A DNA stretch of 64,000 nt from Sphingopyxis sp. LC81 (lineage in GTDB: Bacteria; Pseudomonadota; Alphaproteobacteria; Sphingomonadales; Sphingomonadaceae): positions 62,001 to 126,000 of the forward strand of contig NZ_JNFD01000028.1 of the NCBI RefSeq assembly GCF_000756375.1, given 5' to 3'. The position numbers were made by a program, and so were the translations under genes. The notes under the pieces were generated by a model, which searched no databases, was not told where the DNA came from, and worked only from the letters and a program-made list of their open reading frames with translations. Below, piece by piece: positions 46,909-55,762 of the stretch; within the stretch, counting starts at the first letter, position 1; each line of letters starts with the position of its first letter.

Positions 46909-48273
46909 TCAATAAATCCCGCTTGTCCCCGGCGTCGTCGCACGCGCGGTTGTCGTCACCGTCGGAACCACGGGCGGCGGCGTCGGCGCGATGATCGTCG
47001 CGGTCGGGCGGCCGGGCTTGGCAAAGCTCGCCACGACGGGCGCGTCGCGGCCATAGATGTCGGCGAGCTTCTTCACGCCTCCCTTGCCGTCGGGAATGAC
47101 GGTCCAATAGGCGACATAGACGGGGAAGGGGTTGTCGAAACCGAAGCGCGTCGTCGCGCCGCTGGCGATCGCTTCGCCGAATTCCTCGGGGCTTTTCCCG
47201 GCGAACATCACCGCCATCAGGCCCGAGAAATGCAGGGCGCGCTCGGTACGGATGCAGCCATGGCTGAACGCGCGCGCCGCGGCGGCGAAGGCGCCCTTCG
47301 ACGGGGTGTCGTGCAGATAGATGGCGTGCGGATTGAGCATTTCCATCTTCATCACACCCAGCGCATTGTTCGCGCCGGCCTTTTGCACGACCGACAGCGT
47401 CTTGCCGCTGCCCGTCCAGGTATAGCCCTGCGCGCGCGCGGCGCCCGGATTGCGCGCGATCGTTGCGCCGATGCCTTCGTTGATGATGCTGCGCGGCAGC
47501 GTCCAGGTCGGATTGACGATGATCCCGGTTGCCATCGGGTTGAGCTGCGGCGTCGGGGTCGCCGACTTGCCGACGACGGCCTTGTGCGTTGCGATGATCG
47601 TGCCGCCATGGACGACACGGGTCAGATATTCGGGGACATTGCTGACGACATAACGTTCGCCGAGCGCGCGCGGCATCCAGCGCCAGCGTTCCATGTTGAC
47701 GCGGATCGCATTGGCGTCGGCGGTTGTCTTCGCCTTTTTGAGCGACGCCTTGAGCGCCGCGAAATCGGGGTGCACGGGGTCGAGCGTCGCGAGCGTTTCG
47801 CTCACCGTGCCCGCGCCGAGCGCCGCGGCGAGCAGCGACAGCAAGGGTTCGCTGTCGCCGTCGCTGTCGACCATGAACCACTGCTTGCGCGCCGCGTTCG
47901 GCGTGCGTCCGTCGCGCAGGTGCGTCGCGAGCAGCAGGAAGGTGTCGGTCGCGGTCTTGTCGAGCCGTGCCTGATCGCCGCTCATGATCGCGGCGGCGAG
48001 TGCGTCGGGGCTATAATCCTTCGCGAACAGCCCTTCGGAGCCGATGCTCTCGATCGATACCAGCAGCGCCTCGGCATTCTGCTTCGACCAGCTCGGCAAA
48101 TTCGCTTCGGCCGCGGTTTCGACGACGGGGGCGTCGTCCTGCACCTTGTCGGGCTGGAGGATCACCGAATCCTCCTTGACCCCCGGCTGCGCGAAAGCGG
48201 GCCCCGCGAGCAGGCTCAGCGGAAGAAGAAGCGCCGCAGCGGGACGCGCCGAAAAGGGGGAGTTTTTGACCAT
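46909..48273 (-). CDS. L,D-transpeptidase (YcbB-like)
   Basis: A 454-residue exported peptidoglycan cross-linking enzyme. Signal peptide MVKNSPFSARPAAALLLPLS with cleavage after AFA, an N-terminal inhibitory/peptidoglycan-binding part, and a C-terminal YkuD catalytic domain with YLHDTPSKGAFAAAARAFSH then GCIRTERAL, which carries the His and catalytic Cys of the HxxSHGCxR motif. The length and the MERWRWMPRALGERYVVSN block match the large LdtD/YcbB class, which makes 3-3 cross-links. The ATG at 48273 fits the signal peptide. It lies 72 bases downstream of accC on the same strand and may be read through. Together with the enzyme at 42.4 kb, two L,D-transpeptidases occur within 6 kb. Confidence 0.9.
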   Translation of the reverse strand: MVKNSPFSARPAAALLLPLSLLAGPAFAQPGVKEDSVILQPDKVQDDAPVVETAAEANLPSWSKQNAEALLVSIESIGSEGLFAKDYSPDALAAAIMSGDQARLDKTATDTFLLLATHLRDGRTPNAARKQWFMVDSDGDSEPLLSLLAAALGAGTVSETLATLDPVHPDFAALKASLKKAKTTADANAIRVNMERWRWMPRALGERYVVSNVPEYLTRVVHGGTIIATHKAVVGKSATPTPQLNPMATGIIVNPTWTLPRSIINEGIGATIARNPGAARAQGYTWTGSGKTLSVVQKAGANNALGVMKMEMLNPHAIYLHDTPSKGAFAAAARAFSHGCIRTERALHFSGLMAVMFAGKSPEEFGEAIASGATTRFGFDNPFPVYVAYWTVIPDGKGGVKKLADIYGRDAPVVASFAKPGRPTATIIAPTPPPVVPTVTTTARATTPGTSGIY

Positions 48274-48345
48274 GGTTAAAGCCCATAGCCAAAAAGCATC
48301 CACAGTTAAAGTGAGCTGCCGCACACTCCGTCGCAAGAATAGATG

Positions 48346-49707
48346 TCAGGCTTTCGCCGCTTCATCCTGCTTGGCCAGCCATTCCTCGAGCCACTTGATC
48401 GTATAGTCGCCGTGGATGACATCGGGGTCGGCGAGCAGCGCCTGATGGAGCGGAATGTTCGTCTTCACGCCGCTGATCACCATTTCCTCGAGCGCGCGGC
48501 GCATCCGCATCATGCAGCTTTCGCGCGTGCGGCCGTAAACGATCAGCTTGCCGATCATGCTGTCGTAATAGGGCGGGATCGAATAGCCGGCGTACAGCCC
48601 GCTATCGACGCGCACATGCATGCCGCCCGCGGCGTGATAATTGGTGACCTTGCCCGGCGAGGGCAGGAAGGTGCGCGGATCCTCGGCATTGATGCGGCAT
48701 TCCATCGAGTGGCCGCGGAATTCGAGGTCTTCCTGTTTCACCGACAGCCCCATGCCGCCCGCGATGCGGATCTGTTCGCGGACGAGGTCGAAACCGGTGA
48801 TCATTTCGGTCACCGGATGCTCGACCTGAATGCGCGTGTTCATCTCGATGAAGAAGAATTCGCCATTTTCCCACAGGAATTCGATCGTGCCGGCGCCGCG
48901 ATAGTGCATCGCCGCCATCGCGTCGGCGCACACCTTGCCCATGCGTGCGCGTTCTTCGGCCGAAATGATCGGCGAGGGGGCTTCTTCGAGCACTTTCTGG
49001 TGGCGGCGTTGCAGCGAGCAGTCGCGCTCGCCGAGGTGAATCGCGCCGCCGTTGCCGTCGCCGAACACCTGGAATTCGATGTGGCGCGGGTTGCCGAGAT
49101 ATTTTTCCATGTAAACGGTCGGGTCGCCGAACGCGGCCGCGGCTTCGCTCGACGCCTGGCCCATCAGGCTTTCGAGGCTGTCGGCATCGGGGACGACCTT
49201 CATCCCGCGTCCGCCGCCGCCCGATGCCGCCTTGATCAGCACCGGATAGCCGATTTCCTCGGCCATTTTGCGGCATTCGTCGCCATAGGTGACCGCGCCG
49301 GGCGAGCCCGGAACGACCGGCAGGCCGAGCGCCACCGCGGTGCGCTTGGCCTCGACCTTGTCGCCCATCGTGCGGATATGCTCGGGCTTCGGCCCGACGA
49401 AAATCATGTCATGCGCTTCGATGATCTCGGCGAAGCGCTCGTTTTCGGACAGGAAGCCATAGCCCGGGTGGATCGCGTCGGCGCCGGTAATCTCGGCCGC
49501 CGAGATGATCGCGGGGATATTGAGATAGCTGTCCTTCGCCGCGGGCGGACCGATGCACACGGCCTCGTCGGCAAGGCGGACGTGCATCGCGTCGGCATCG
49601 GCGGTCGAATGGACCGCGACGGTCTTGATGCCCATTTCGTGGCACGCGCGATGGATGCGCAGCGCGATCTCGCCGCGGTTGGCGATCAGGAGCTTTTCAA
49701 TGGCCAT
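48346..49707 (-). CDS. accC: Acetyl-CoA carboxylase biotin carboxylase subunit
   Basis: A 453-residue biotin carboxylase that carboxylates biotinyl-AccB using ATP and bicarbonate, the first step of fatty-acid synthesis. It starts [20 protein letters not shown], has the ATP-grasp glycine loop [14 protein letters not shown] and the catalytic [20 protein letters not shown], and ends with the C-terminal carboxylase region. Standard length. The start at 49707 is ten bases after the accB stop (operon aroQ-accB-accC). The products feed the plsX-fabH cluster at the far end of the window. Confidence 0.97.
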   Translation of the reverse strand: MAIEKLLIANRGEIALRIHRACHEMGIKTVAVHSTADADAMHVRLADEAVCIGPPAAKDSYLNIPAIISAAEITGADAIHPGYGFLSENERFAEIIEAHDMIFVGPKPEHIRTMGDKVEAKRTAVALGLPVVPGSPGAVTYGDECRKMAEEIGYPVLIKAASGGGGRGMKVVPDADSLESLMGQASSEAAAAFGDPTVYMEKYLGNPRHIEFQVFGDGNGGAIHLGERDCSLQRRHQKVLEEAPSPIISAEERARMGKVCADAMAAMHYRGAGTIEFLWENGEFFFIEMNTRIQVEHPVTEMITGFDLVREQIRIAGGMGLSVKQEDLEFRGHSMECRINAEDPRTFLPSPGKVTNYHAAGGMHVRVDSGLYAGYSIPPYYDSMIGKLIVYGRTRESCMMRMRRALEEMVISGVKTNIPLHQALLADPDVIHGDYTIKWLEEWLAKQDEAAKA

Positions 49708-49717
49708 ATGTGGGGGC

Positions 49718-50197
49718 TCAGCCGATGGTGAACAGCGGCTGGTCGAACTCGACCGGCTGGCTGTTCTCGACATGCACGGCCTTCAGCGTGCCCGACGCCG
49801 GCGCGGTGATCGGGTTCATCACCTTCATCGCCTCGACGATGAGGATCGTGTCGCCGGCCTTCACTGCCGAACCGATCGCGGCGAAATTGGCCGCGCCGGG
49901 TTCGGGCGAGAGATAGACGGTGCCGACCATCGGCGATTTGACGGCGTCGGCGAAATTGTCGGCCGCCGGAGCTGACGCAGCGGCGGGCGCTGCGGGTGCG
50001 GCCGGAGCGGCTGCGGCAACCGGTGCGGCGGCGGGAGCGTAAGCGACGGGCGCGGCGTTCAGCGTGCGCGCGACACGAATCTTGCGCTCGCCGTCCTCGA
50101 CCTCGATTTCGGACAATCCGGTGTCGTCGAGCAGCTCGGCGAGCGCGCGCACATAGGCCGGATCGACGTTGATGCCATTGTCTTTATGGTCACCCAT
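49718..50197 (-). CDS. accB: Acetyl-CoA carboxylase biotin carboxyl carrier protein
   Basis: A 159-residue BCCP. An N-terminal helical part, an Ala/Pro-rich flexible linker (about 50-80) and the biotinyl domain with the target Lys125 in the motif [30 protein letters not shown] opens the domain. The linker is as long as in other alphaproteobacteria. It is encoded directly upstream of accC; aroQ is 69 bases upstream. The accA and accD subunits are not in the window. Confidence 0.97.
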   Translation of the reverse strand: MGDHKDNGINVDPAYVRALAELLDDTGLSEIEVEDGERKIRVARTLNAAPVAYAPAAAPVAAAAPAAPAAPAAASAPAADNFADAVKSPMVGTVYLSPEPGAANFAAIGSAVKAGDTILIVEAMKVMNPITAPASGTLKAVHVENSQPVEFDQPLFTIG

Positions 50198-50266
50198 GAG
50201 AATTTTTCCTGTTGTTGCGGCGTCGGTGTTCCGACGCTCAGACCCCGTTTTTGATGCGCCCTATTG

Positions 50267-50719
50267 TCAGAGACGGGCGGCGGCGTCCAGCGCCAGCGTA
50301 TAGCTGTTCGCGCCGTGCCCCGCAAAATGCGCCACTGCCGCCATGCCGACATAGCTGATGTGCCGGAATTCCTCGCGCTTCATCGGGTCCGACAGATGGA
50401 CCTCGATCACCGGCACCTTGATCGACTTGATCGCATCGTGGATCGCGATCGAGGTGTGGGTATAGCCGCCGGCGTTGAGCAGCACCGCCTTGGCGCCCGC
50501 GATATAGGCTTCGTGCAACCAGTCGATCAGCACGCCTTCGTGGTTCGTCTGGCGGCATTCGACGCGCAATCCCAGCTCGTCGGCCTGCGCCTCGAGCCGC
50601 GCATGAATGTCGTTCAGCGTGTCGTGCCCGTAAATCTCGGGCTCGCGGGTGCCGAGCAGGTTGAGGTTGGGGCCGGAAAAGACAAAGACGGTCGGCTTGT
50701 CGGGACGCTCGTTGGTCAA
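50267..50719 (-). CDS. aroQ: Type II 3-dehydroquinate dehydratase
   Basis: A 150-residue shikimate-pathway enzyme that converts 3-dehydroquinate to 3-dehydroshikimate by anti elimination. [20 protein letters not shown] carries the substrate loop with its catalytic Arg and Tyr, and [16 protein letters not shown] and [15 protein letters not shown] contain the His and Asp residues. Dodecameric in known homologues. It is the first gene of the aroQ-accB-accC operon, a common alphaproteobacterial order, and is divergent from thiS with an 81-base gap. Confidence 0.96.
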   Translation of the reverse strand: MTNERPDKPTVFVFSGPNLNLLGTREPEIYGHDTLNDIHARLEAQADELGLRVECRQTNHEGVLIDWLHEAYIAGAKAVLLNAGGYTHTSIAIHDAIKSIKVPVIEVHLSDPMKREEFRHISYVGMAAVAHFAGHGANSYTLALDAAARL

Positions 50720-50800
50720 GGGTTTGGCTTTCGGTTGCGAGGAAGCGCGCTCCCCCTATATGGGCTGCTCGGCAAAAGGCAAAGCAAGGCGGATTCCTCA

Positions 50801-51001
50801 GTGATCTCGGTCATCCTCAACGGCGAAACAAGGCAGGTGCGCGCAGGCAGCATCGCCGACCTCGTCGCCTCGCTGGGCCTCGACGTGAAGAAGGTCGCGG
50901 TCGAACGCAACCGCGAGATCGTGCCGCGCTCGACGCTTGCCGATGTGACGCTCGCCGAGGGCGATGCGCTGGAAATCGTGCATTTTGTGGGGGGCGGTTG
51001 A
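50801..51001 (+). CDS. thiS: Thiamine biosynthesis sulfur carrier ThiS
   Basis: A 66-residue ubiquitin-fold protein ending in the essential GG dipeptide (HFVGGG), whose C-terminus becomes a thiocarboxylate that donates sulfur to thiazole synthase. [20 protein letters not shown] and the [14 protein letters not shown] end are typical. The start is GTG 50801. Its stop overlaps the start of the VOC gene (TGATG). No TPP riboswitch is recognisable in the 81-base upstream gap. ThiF and thiC are absent from the window. Confidence 0.88.
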   Translation: MISVILNGETRQVRAGSIADLVASLGLDVKKVAVERNREIVPRSTLADVTLAEGDALEIVHFVGGG

Positions 51002-51351
51002 TGCCGGTCGCTCGCATCATACCCAACCGCTATGCCGACGACGCGCGGACCGGCGAAGGTTTTTTCAACGATGTGCTGGGGCTGGAGACCGCGATGGCGA
51101 TGGATTTCATCACCATGTATCGCTCGGGCACCCAGCCGATGGCACAGATCAGCATCCTGACCGAGGATCCGTCGGGGATGCGTCCCGCCTATTCGGTGGG
51201 TGTCGACGATGTCGATGCGGTGCATGCGCGGGCGGTCGCGGCGGGGCACGATATAGTCTACGCCCTGCGCGACGAGCCTTGGGGTGTCCGACGGTTTTTC
51301 GTTCGCGATCCGCTCGGCGACATCGCGAATGTGGTACAGAATAAGGATTGA
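51001..51351 (+). CDS. VOC family (glyoxalase-like) protein between thiS and thiG
   Basis: A 116-residue single VOC domain: [20 protein letters not shown], the repeated beta-alpha-beta-beta-beta pattern, and the second half [31 protein letters not shown]. The [14 protein letters not shown] end is characteristic of PhnB/glyoxalase-like VOC proteins, but the usual metal ligands (His and Glu) are not clear, so it may be a binding protein rather than an enzyme. It starts at 51001, overlapping the thiS stop, and ends overlapping the thiG region, so it is translated with both. Its role in thiazole synthesis is unknown. Confidence 0.7.
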   Translation: MPVARIIPNRYADDARTGEGFFNDVLGLETAMAMDFITMYRSGTQPMAQISILTEDPSGMRPAYSVGVDDVDAVHARAVAAGHDIVYALRDEPWGVRRFFVRDPLGDIANVVQNKD

Positions 51352-51353
51352 AC

Positions 51354-52130
51354 GTGGACAAGATCGACAGTTGGACGGTCGCCGGACGGACGTTTACGTC
51401 GCGGCTGATTGTCGGCACCGGCAAGTACAAGGATTTCGAGCAGAATGCTGCCGCGGTCGCGGCGTCGGGAGCGGAAATCGTCACCGTCGCGGTGCGCCGC
51501 GTCAATGTGTCGGACCCGAATGCGCCGATGCTGACCGATTATATCGATCCCAAGAAGATCACCTACCTGCCGAACACCGCGGGCTGCTTCAACGCCGACG
51601 ATGCGATCCGTACCTTGCGGCTGGCGCGCGAGGCGGGGGGCTGGGATCTGGTGAAGCTCGAGGTGCTCGGCGAGGCGAAGACGCTTTATCCGAACATGCG
51701 CGAGACGCTAGAGGCGACCGAGGTGCTCGCGAAAGAGGGCTTCTTGCCGATGGTTTACTGCGTCGACGATCCGATCGCGGCGAAGCAGCTCGAGGATGCG
51801 GGCGCGGTCGCCGTGATGCCGCTCGGCGCGCCGATCGGCTCAGGACTCGGCATCCAGAACCGCGTCACGATCCGCCTGATCGTCGAGGGCGCCTCGGTGC
51901 CGGTGCTCGTCGACGCGGGCGTCGGGACGGCGAGCGACGCCGCGGTGGCGATGGAGCTCGGCTGCGACGGCGTGCTGATGAACACCGCGATTGCCGAGGC
52001 CAAGGACCCGATCCGCATGGCGCGCGCGATGAAGCTGGCGGTCGAGGCGGGACGCGATTCCTACCTCGCGGGGCGGATGGGGGTACGGCGCTACGCCGAT
52101 CCGTCGAGCCCGCTGGCGGGACTGATTTAA
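51354..52130 (+). CDS. thiG: Thiazole synthase
   Basis: A 258-residue TIM-barrel enzyme that builds the thiazole-phosphate ring of thiamine from 1-deoxyxylulose 5-phosphate and ThiS thiocarboxylate. [20 protein letters not shown] opens the barrel, [19 protein letters not shown] carries the Schiff-base Lys region, and [12 protein letters not shown] and [20 protein letters not shown] complete the phosphate and active-site loops. I prefer the GTG at 51354 (AAGGA six bases upstream); a TTG at 51348 overlapping the VOC stop is possible. thiS-VOC-thiG form one operon. Confidence 0.94.
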   Translation: MDKIDSWTVAGRTFTSRLIVGTGKYKDFEQNAAAVAASGAEIVTVAVRRVNVSDPNAPMLTDYIDPKKITYLPNTAGCFNADDAIRTLRLAREAGGWDLVKLEVLGEAKTLYPNMRETLEATEVLAKEGFLPMVYCVDDPIAAKQLEDAGAVAVMPLGAPIGSGLGIQNRVTIRLIVEGASVPVLVDAGVGTASDAAVAMELGCDGVLMNTAIAEAKDPIRMARAMKLAVEAGRDSYLAGRMGVRRYADPSSPLAGLI

Positions 52131-52135
52131 GCGCG

Positions 52136-52879
52136 TCAGTCGGGATAGACGTCGAGGCCCATGGCCGCGAGCAGATGCGGCTGCTGGCCGGCAGACACGA
52201 TCATGCCGTCAAGGGTTGCCAGTTCCCTCAGGTTCAGGTCGGCGACATCCGCGCCGCGAAGATCGGCGCGCGCGAATTTGGCGCCGGCGGTAAGCGCGAG
52301 GACAAGATCGCTCCCGCGCAGGTCCGCGCCTTCCAGATCGGAATCGAACAGGACCGCCTCACGAAAGTTCGAGTTCGAAAGCTCGCAATCGGGCATCCGG
52401 ACGCCATTCAGGTCGGCGAATTCGAGGTTGCAGCCGCGCAAGGCGGCGGCTGTCTTGACGAGCTTGCGGCCAAACGTCCGGCTGAAATCGGCCTTGTGAA
52501 ACTCGGCGCCGCGCATATTGCAGTCATCGAATTCGACGCCGAACAGCGTGGAACGGTCGATCTTGGCAAAGGACAGGTCGCAGCGCCTGAAACGCGCCTG
52601 GTCGAGACGCGAGAAGGCGAACTGCGCGCCGACGTGGCCCGCGTCGTCGATAAAGGAACAATCCTCGAAAATTGCATCGCGCATATCGACATTCGCGAAG
52701 CGGCACCGGATCAGGCGGACCTGGGTTAGGCGAGCATCCTGCAGGCAGGTTCCCGTGAACTGTACGTCGCGCAGCACGCACCTCGTCAGCGCCGCGCCGG
52801 CGAGGTCGATCTCGGCGAAGTCGACGCCCGAAAGATCGGCGTTTTCGATGATGCAGCCGGGTTCGAGTTTCACCGTCAT
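52136..52879 (-). CDS. Qnr-like pentapeptide-repeat protein
   Basis: A 247-residue right-handed quadrilateral beta-helix protein made of A(D/N)LXX-type five-residue repeats almost throughout. Segments such as CDLSFAKIDRSTLFGVEFDD followed by CNMRGAEFHKADFS resemble plasmid Qnr (CDLSMADFRNSSALGIE...), and the break in the repeats (FIDDAGHVGAQF) falls at the Qnr loop with its conserved Gly. The C-terminus ends LLAAMGLDVYPD, like Qnr's dimerisation helix. Qnr and MfpA mimic DNA and protect gyrase from quinolones. The ATG at 52879 has AAGGAGAAG. It is convergent with thiG and divergent from csbD. Quinolone protection is inferred from similarity of layout. Confidence 0.72.
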   Translation of the reverse strand: MTVKLEPGCIIENADLSGVDFAEIDLAGAALTRCVLRDVQFTGTCLQDARLTQVRLIRCRFANVDMRDAIFEDCSFIDDAGHVGAQFAFSRLDQARFRRCDLSFAKIDRSTLFGVEFDDCNMRGAEFHKADFSRTFGRKLVKTAAALRGCNLEFADLNGVRMPDCELSNSNFREAVLFDSDLEGADLRGSDLVLALTAGAKFARADLRGADVADLNLRELATLDGMIVSAGQQPHLLAAMGLDVYPD

Positions 52880-53072
52880 CTTCTCCTTTCGGCCTTCGCG
52901 CGGGTCGATGCAGTAAGCAATGGGTCGGAACGTATCAAGAACAATTGTGGCGATTGACCGGCTGTCCTTTGCCCTGAACGCTTTGGCTTGTTTCCGGAAC
53001 AAACTCTCCGGCGATCCGTTGGTGTGGCAAGAGGCGAGCCCCTCCCGCCTCTGAAAACCAAGGAGAAACCCC

Positions 53073-53255
53073 GTGGGTGAATTCACCGAAAAGGCGAAAG
53101 GCATCGCCAACGAAGCGGCCGGCAATGCGAAGCAGGCGGCCGGCAAGGCGACCGATAACGAGCGTCTTCGCGCCGAAGGCGAAGCGCAGGAGCGCAAGGG
53201 CGAAGCCCAGAATCTGAAGGGCAAGGTCCAGGGCGCGCTCGGCGACAAGATCTAA
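53073..53255 (+). CDS. CsbD family stress protein
   Basis: A 60-residue, highly charged, helical protein consisting of a CsbD domain: GEFTEKAKGIANEAAGNAKQ, AAGKATDNERLRAEGEAQER and EAQNLKGKVQGALGDKI. CsbD-like proteins are general-stress induced (sigma B in Bacillus; RpoH/EcfG-type stress in alphaproteobacteria), but their function is unclear. The start is GTG 53073 with AAGGAGAAACCCC. It is monocistronic and followed by a perfect bidirectional terminator. Confidence 0.88.
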   Translation: MGEFTEKAKGIANEAAGNAKQAAGKATDNERLRAEGEAQERKGEAQNLKGKVQGALGDKI

Positions 53256-53280
53256 CCGCTTGCGCGTCACGCAAGCCATG

Positions 53281-53319
53281 AAAAAGGCCCCGGGGCATCC
53301 CTCTCCCCGGGGCCTTTTT
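53281..53319. terminator. Bidirectional intrinsic terminator after csbD
   Basis: Perfect 15-base stem AAAAAGGCCCCGGGG (53281-53295) with CCCCGGGGCCTTTTT (53305-53319). It ends csbD rightward and the lipoprotein gene leftward. Confidence 0.93.
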
Positions 53320-53340
53320 CATGCTGTAGCGTAAAGTGGC

Positions 53341-54090
53341 TTATTTGCCCCCCGACGCCACCATATCGACGTCGGTCATCGTGCCGTCGCGGCGCATCAT
53401 CAGCACATAGGCAAGGTCGCCCTTGGTACCGCCGAGCATATGCTCGTTGCCGTTGACGCGGTGGTCGCTGGTGTAGCCGGCGCGGATCGCCATCGTGTGA
53501 TAATAATCGAGCACCGCCTGCATCGACGCCGCCGTCTGGAAATTGACGACGCGGATGTTGCACTTGCCGCCGGCGATCCCCGCGGCTTCGCGCAGCGTCG
53601 CGCGCGGATAGACTTTGAACGCGGCGGGCAGGCGATCGGCCCAGGCGTTGCTGTACGTCAGCTTGGCGTCGCAGCTGCCCTTTTGCTGATCGCGCGCAAG
53701 CGCGCCGATCGTCACGGGGCGCTGCTTGGCTTCGCAGCCGTCGCATCCGGCCTCGAGGGGCAGCGCTTTCGGTGCGGTGAGCAATTTGCCTGCTGCAAGG
53801 GCTGCACTGGCTTCGGCAACCGTCGCGGCTTTGCCGCCCGCGATGCCGGGAACGCCCCCGTCGACGGGTCGGTTGCCCGGACCCACGGCATTTTTGTTCG
53901 ACTGGCCGGCCAGCTTGGGGTCGACCATGATCTTGTCTTCGAGCGAGCCCTTGATTGCCGGGTCGGCGTCGGTCAGCCCGTCGTCGAGCGGCGTGAGGTC
54001 GGCCTTGGCCTTGGGATTGTCCCGGCACCCGGCGAGCGGCGCAGCCGCCATCAGCAAGCCGGTAACCAGCCATTTTCCGCGCAACATCAT
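53341..54090 (-). CDS. Putative lipoprotein of unknown function
   Basis: A 249-residue exported lipoprotein. MMLRGKWLVTGLLMAAAPLAGC has the lipobox LAGC (Cys22), so the ATG at 54090 is chosen over one 48 bases earlier. The mature N-terminus is Lys/Asp-rich and probably disordered (KAKADLTPLDDGLTDADPAI), followed by a Gly/Ala-rich linker. A Cys-containing domain then holds AGCDGCEAKQRPVTIGAL and GSCDAKLTYSNAWADRLP, with four Cys that could form disulfides. The later part, PRATLREAAGIAGGKCNIRV and TAASMQAVLDYYHTMAIRAG, is conserved in sphingomonads in my memory but unnamed. No enzyme motif was found. Confidence 0.6.
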   Translation of the reverse strand: MMLRGKWLVTGLLMAAAPLAGCRDNPKAKADLTPLDDGLTDADPAIKGSLEDKIMVDPKLAGQSNKNAVGPGNRPVDGGVPGIAGGKAATVAEASAALAAGKLLTAPKALPLEAGCDGCEAKQRPVTIGALARDQQKGSCDAKLTYSNAWADRLPAAFKVYPRATLREAAGIAGGKCNIRVVNFQTAASMQAVLDYYHTMAIRAGYTSDHRVNGNEHMLGGTKGDLAYVLMMRRDGTMTDVDMVASGGK

Positions 54091-54220
54091 CGCTAACACT
54101 CCCTTAATCCATTGCCGGGAATGCCCTATTCTGGTCAAAAAGGCCCAAATAAAATGCGTTAACGCGTGGGGCTTTGTTAGCCGAAAACTGTCTCGGAGCG
54201 AGACGCTTTTGCGCTTTCGC

Positions 54221-54778
54221 TCACGCTCCGGGTAGAAACTCCTTGCGCTTCACGCGCCACGCATCGGCGCTTTGCGTCCATGCATCGACCGGCGCGTCCT
54301 GAAAGGGGGCGGGCAGGCGGGTCGGGCCGCTGTTCGTCGCGCCGAGCCGTCGCGCGAGCGTCTGCGAGCGCGTGTTGGCGGGATCGATGCTGTGCATCAG
54401 TTCGGGCCATTTCAGAAATTCGACCGCGAAATCGCATGCCGCGACGCTCCCTTCGAGGGCATAGCCCTTGCCGGCAAATTTGGCGCGCACGCCATAGCCG
54501 ATCTCGGGAGCGGGCCAGCCATCGGGCTCCCACGGACCGAGCCGTCCAACCCATTCGCCGGTCGCGCGCTCGATCACCGAAAACATCGAGAAGCCGCGGA
54601 TATGCCAGGCACCCGCGAGCGTGCACCACATGCGCCACGCCTGCGAGCGCGGGCAGGTGCCGCCGATGAAGCGCATCGTGTCCTCTTCGGCACACATTTC
54701 GGCGAAGCCGTCGAAATCCTCGGTCGCGGGCGGACGCAGGATCAGCCGCTCGGTGACGAGCAGGGGGCCATTCAACAT
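54221..54778 (-). CDS. GNAT acetyltransferase, RimJ/RimL-like
   Basis: A 185-residue acetyltransferase of the Acetyltransf_3 group: LLVTERLILRPPATEDFDGF is the typical start, and IERATGEWVGRLGPWEPDGW and the GYGVRAKFAGKGYALEGSVA motif A bind acetyl-CoA. HSIDPANTRSQTLARRLGAT is the usual RimJ/RimL motif B. RimJ-like members acetylate N-termini of ribosomal proteins, but many of this group act on small molecules or other proteins. The ATG at 54778 follows GGGAGAGA. It is monocistronic between unrelated genes. Confidence 0.82.
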   Translation of the reverse strand: MLNGPLLVTERLILRPPATEDFDGFAEMCAEEDTMRFIGGTCPRSQAWRMWCTLAGAWHIRGFSMFSVIERATGEWVGRLGPWEPDGWPAPEIGYGVRAKFAGKGYALEGSVAACDFAVEFLKWPELMHSIDPANTRSQTLARRLGATNSGPTRLPAPFQDAPVDAWTQSADAWRVKRKEFLPGA

Positions 54779-54939
54779 ATTCTCTCTCCCGCGGCGGTTG
54801 GCCGACGCTTCTGCGGCAAGAGGAGGCTTTGGGCAAGGGATACGCTTGAGGACGCCGGTGGTGAAACCGGCGTCCTCGCCATCAGCGTGCGTGAGCGGAG
54901 GGGTCCAAACTCACACGCGAGACGGTTAGCGTTTTTGCC

Positions 54940-55329
54940 TTAGCGGCAACGATATTTGTCGCGATCGATCTCGCGGCCAAGCAGGGCGCCACCTGCTGCA
55001 CCGAGCACGGTGCCGAGCAACTTGTCGCCGCCACCCGCGATTTCGTGGCCCGCGAGGCCCCCGACCGCGCCGCCAATCAGCAGGCCGGTCGTGCCATTAT
55101 CCTTTTTGCAACGATAACGGCCGTCATTGTCGCGCCAGATGCGCGTGTCCGAACTGACGCGCTCGTCATGGTAATGGCGCTTTTTGCGCTTGTGAAAGCC
55201 GCTCGACTGGTCGAGCTGATGGAAGCCGTCGGCCTTCGCCGGAGCCGCGATACCCGCATAGGCAGGCGCGGTCAGGGCGACACTGGCGGCAGCAAAAGCG
55301 CCCATCATGCCCTTGGTGAAACTACGCAT
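54940..55329 (-). CDS. Glycine-zipper 2TM surface-antigen-like protein
   Basis: A 129-residue exported protein. Signal peptide MRSFTKGMMGAFAAASVALT with cleavage after AYA. A His/Lys/Arg-rich middle follows (HKRKKRHYHDERVSSDTRIW), then the 17-kDa surface antigen-type glycine zipper GLLIGGAVGGLAGHEIAGGG and GTVLGAAGGALLGREIDRDK. Such repeats insert as a hairpin into the outer membrane or periplasmic face. The mature part lacks a lipobox, so it is periplasmic or membrane-inserted. The ATG at 55329 is chosen; longer in-frame starts have no support. Confidence 0.78.
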   Translation of the reverse strand: MRSFTKGMMGAFAAASVALTAPAYAGIAAPAKADGFHQLDQSSGFHKRKKRHYHDERVSSDTRIWRDNDGRYRCKKDNGTTGLLIGGAVGGLAGHEIAGGGDKLLGTVLGAAGGALLGREIDRDKYRCR

Positions 55330-55512
55330 AAAAAGTCCTTTCCTGGTCTCGGCGCCTCGTCCCGCTTGTACAGGACCGGGCGCTTCGATGGGGAAAACGA
55401 GCCGGGCTGCAAAGCCGTTGCATGAACCCAAGGCAACAAGACGAGTTGAGGGCTTCCATCGACGAACCGAAAGCCCCTTGCCGCATCGGCGGCGGCATGC
55501 GACAATCGCGGC

Positions 55513-55734
55513 ATGCTCAATATCGGATCGCTCGTCATTGGCGCTATCGCCTTGGTTCTGGCCGTTTTTGCGTTCATCCCGCTACTCGGCTGGGCGAACT
55601 GGGTGATCATACCCTTCGCGGTCGTCGGGCTGGCGCTCGGCGCGATGTCGGACAAGACGAGCGGGCGCAACCTGAACATCGTCGTCATCGTCATCGGCGT
55701 GATCCGCCTGATGCTCGGCGGCGGCATCATCTGA
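55513..55734 (+). CDS. Small membrane protein
   Basis: A 73-residue hydrophobic protein with two clear transmembrane helices (IGSLVIGAIALVLAVFAFI and WVIIPFAVVGLALGAMS) and possibly a third (LNIVVIVIGVIRLMLGGGII). A short basic loop (DKTSGRNLN) separates them. I recognise no family. It stands immediately upstream of rarD on the same strand (28 bases between stop and start), so it may be co-transcribed. The start is supported by a clean membrane topology only. Confidence 0.5.
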   Translation: MLNIGSLVIGAIALVLAVFAFIPLLGWANWVIIPFAVVGLALGAMSDKTSGRNLNIVVIVIGVIRLMLGGGII

Positions 55735-55762
55735 ATCTCCGGCCGGAAGGCAGCTTTCGATC

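Noticed and set aside
50720..50800. TPP riboswitch before thiS
   Set aside because: The 81-base gap lacks the conserved THI-box segments (CTGAGA and ACCTGA-type cores).
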